Source: Acidisarcina sp963790505 (GTDB taxonomy: Bacteria > Acidobacteriota > Terriglobia > Terriglobales > Acidobacteriaceae). From it: a DNA stretch of 64,000 nt. Positions 63,928-64,000 of this stretch are shown here, in pieces; position 1 is the stretch's first letter; each line of letters opens with the position of its first letter. The stretch spans positions 310,001-374,000 of the forward strand of contig CAWBOT010000002.1 of NCBI GenBank assembly GCA_963790505.1, given 5' to 3'. Made by a program: the position numbers and the translations under genes. Under the pieces are notes generated by a model. The model did not search any database. It saw only the letters and a program-made list of their open reading frames with translations, and was not told the DNA's origin.

Positions 63928-64000
63928 GTGCCTCTATCGTCGCCAAGCCGTGTTCATGAGCTGCCTGCCGACGAGCAGACTGTCTATCGCCGCCTCGACC
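63928..64000 (+). CDS. Possible start of a gene cut by the window end
   Basis: From GTG 63928 the frame is open to the edge and reads MPLSSPSRVHELPADEQTVY, a plausible soluble N-terminus. No good ribosome binding site is seen. An alternative open frame starts at ATG 63863. Weak support only. Confidence 0.25.
   Translation, partial: MPLSSPSRVHELPADEQTVYRRLD

Overview
GC-rich, densely coded chromosomal DNA with no phage, insertion sequence or CRISPR array. The gene content points to an Acidobacteriota member, probably class Terriglobia. The reasons are several secreted sugar-active enzymes, cytochrome c/TPR fusions with a planctomycete-type haem motif, a periplasmic quinoprotein of the type I associate with acidobacteria, and Gram-negative envelope genes (RND efflux). 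This assignment is inference from remembered families, not from a 16S gene.

Layout. 0-3.2 kb: C-terminal two thirds of an Lhr-type helicase. 3.2-7.7 kb: RND pump and its lipoprotein adaptor. 8.0 kb: tRNA-Glu behind a good promoter. 8.5-10.6 kb: an OmpR-type regulator and histidine kinase, both broken by several single-base shifts. 11-19 kb: a small proline-rich protein, a PfkB sugar kinase, an SRPBCC protein, a secreted prolyl oligopeptidase, small hypotheticals, a SufT/MIP18-like protein and a polyprenyl synthase. 18-22.4 kb: a polytopic membrane protein overlapping a penicillin-acylase-type hydrolase. 22.5-25.7 kb: heat-shock operon hrcA-grpE-dnaJ (no dnaK) with a strong promoter and a possible non-CIRCE operator. 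25.8-29.1 kb: rsmE, a complete 24-codon lysine/alanine gene, a CPBP protease and L-serine dehydratase. 29.2-34.1 kb: GH3 glycosidase plus GRP-type sugar transporter, then a YifB/ComM ATPase. 34.3-39.7 kb: an HEXXH protein, rpoZ, rho, a YCII protein, the frameshifted tail of an FAD oxidoreductase, a stand-alone protoglobin, an AlaX editing protein and tRNA-Ala. 39.8-44.6 kb: Cu/Zn superoxide dismutase facing a multicopper oxidase - triheme cytochrome c - quinoprotein cluster whose quinoprotein is frameshifted. 44.7-50.3 kb: the conserved rpsP-khpA-rimM-trmD-rplS-rnhB series, with a secreted NHL/HYDIN-like protein inserted between trmD and rplS. 50.4-53.3 kb: a redoxin coupled to a cytochrome c - copper monooxygenase - TPR fusion. 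53.3-57.1 kb: lysS, then F0 genes (two AtpI-like proteins, atpB, atpE) without the rest of ATP synthase. 57.1-64 kb: VOC protein, secreted esterase, succinate-semialdehyde dehydrogenase, GH127-type arabinofuranosidase, small hypotheticals, an HD-domain protein and a zinc-ribbon/XRE regulator.

How the genes fit together. Plant-polymer use is served by the GH3 enzyme, the GH127-type enzyme, the esterase, the sugar transporter and perhaps the PfkB kinase. A recurring theme is periplasmic copper and haem redox chemistry: SodC, the multicopper oxidase, the triheme cytochrome, the quinoprotein and the redoxin/copper-monooxygenase pair. The most unusual items are the cytochrome c - PHM-like - TPR fusion with a complete predicted copper-ligand set, the tiny histone-tail-like gene, the candidate HrcA operator, a 23-bp duplication across a start codon, and the decayed two-component, quinoprotein and oxidoreductase loci.
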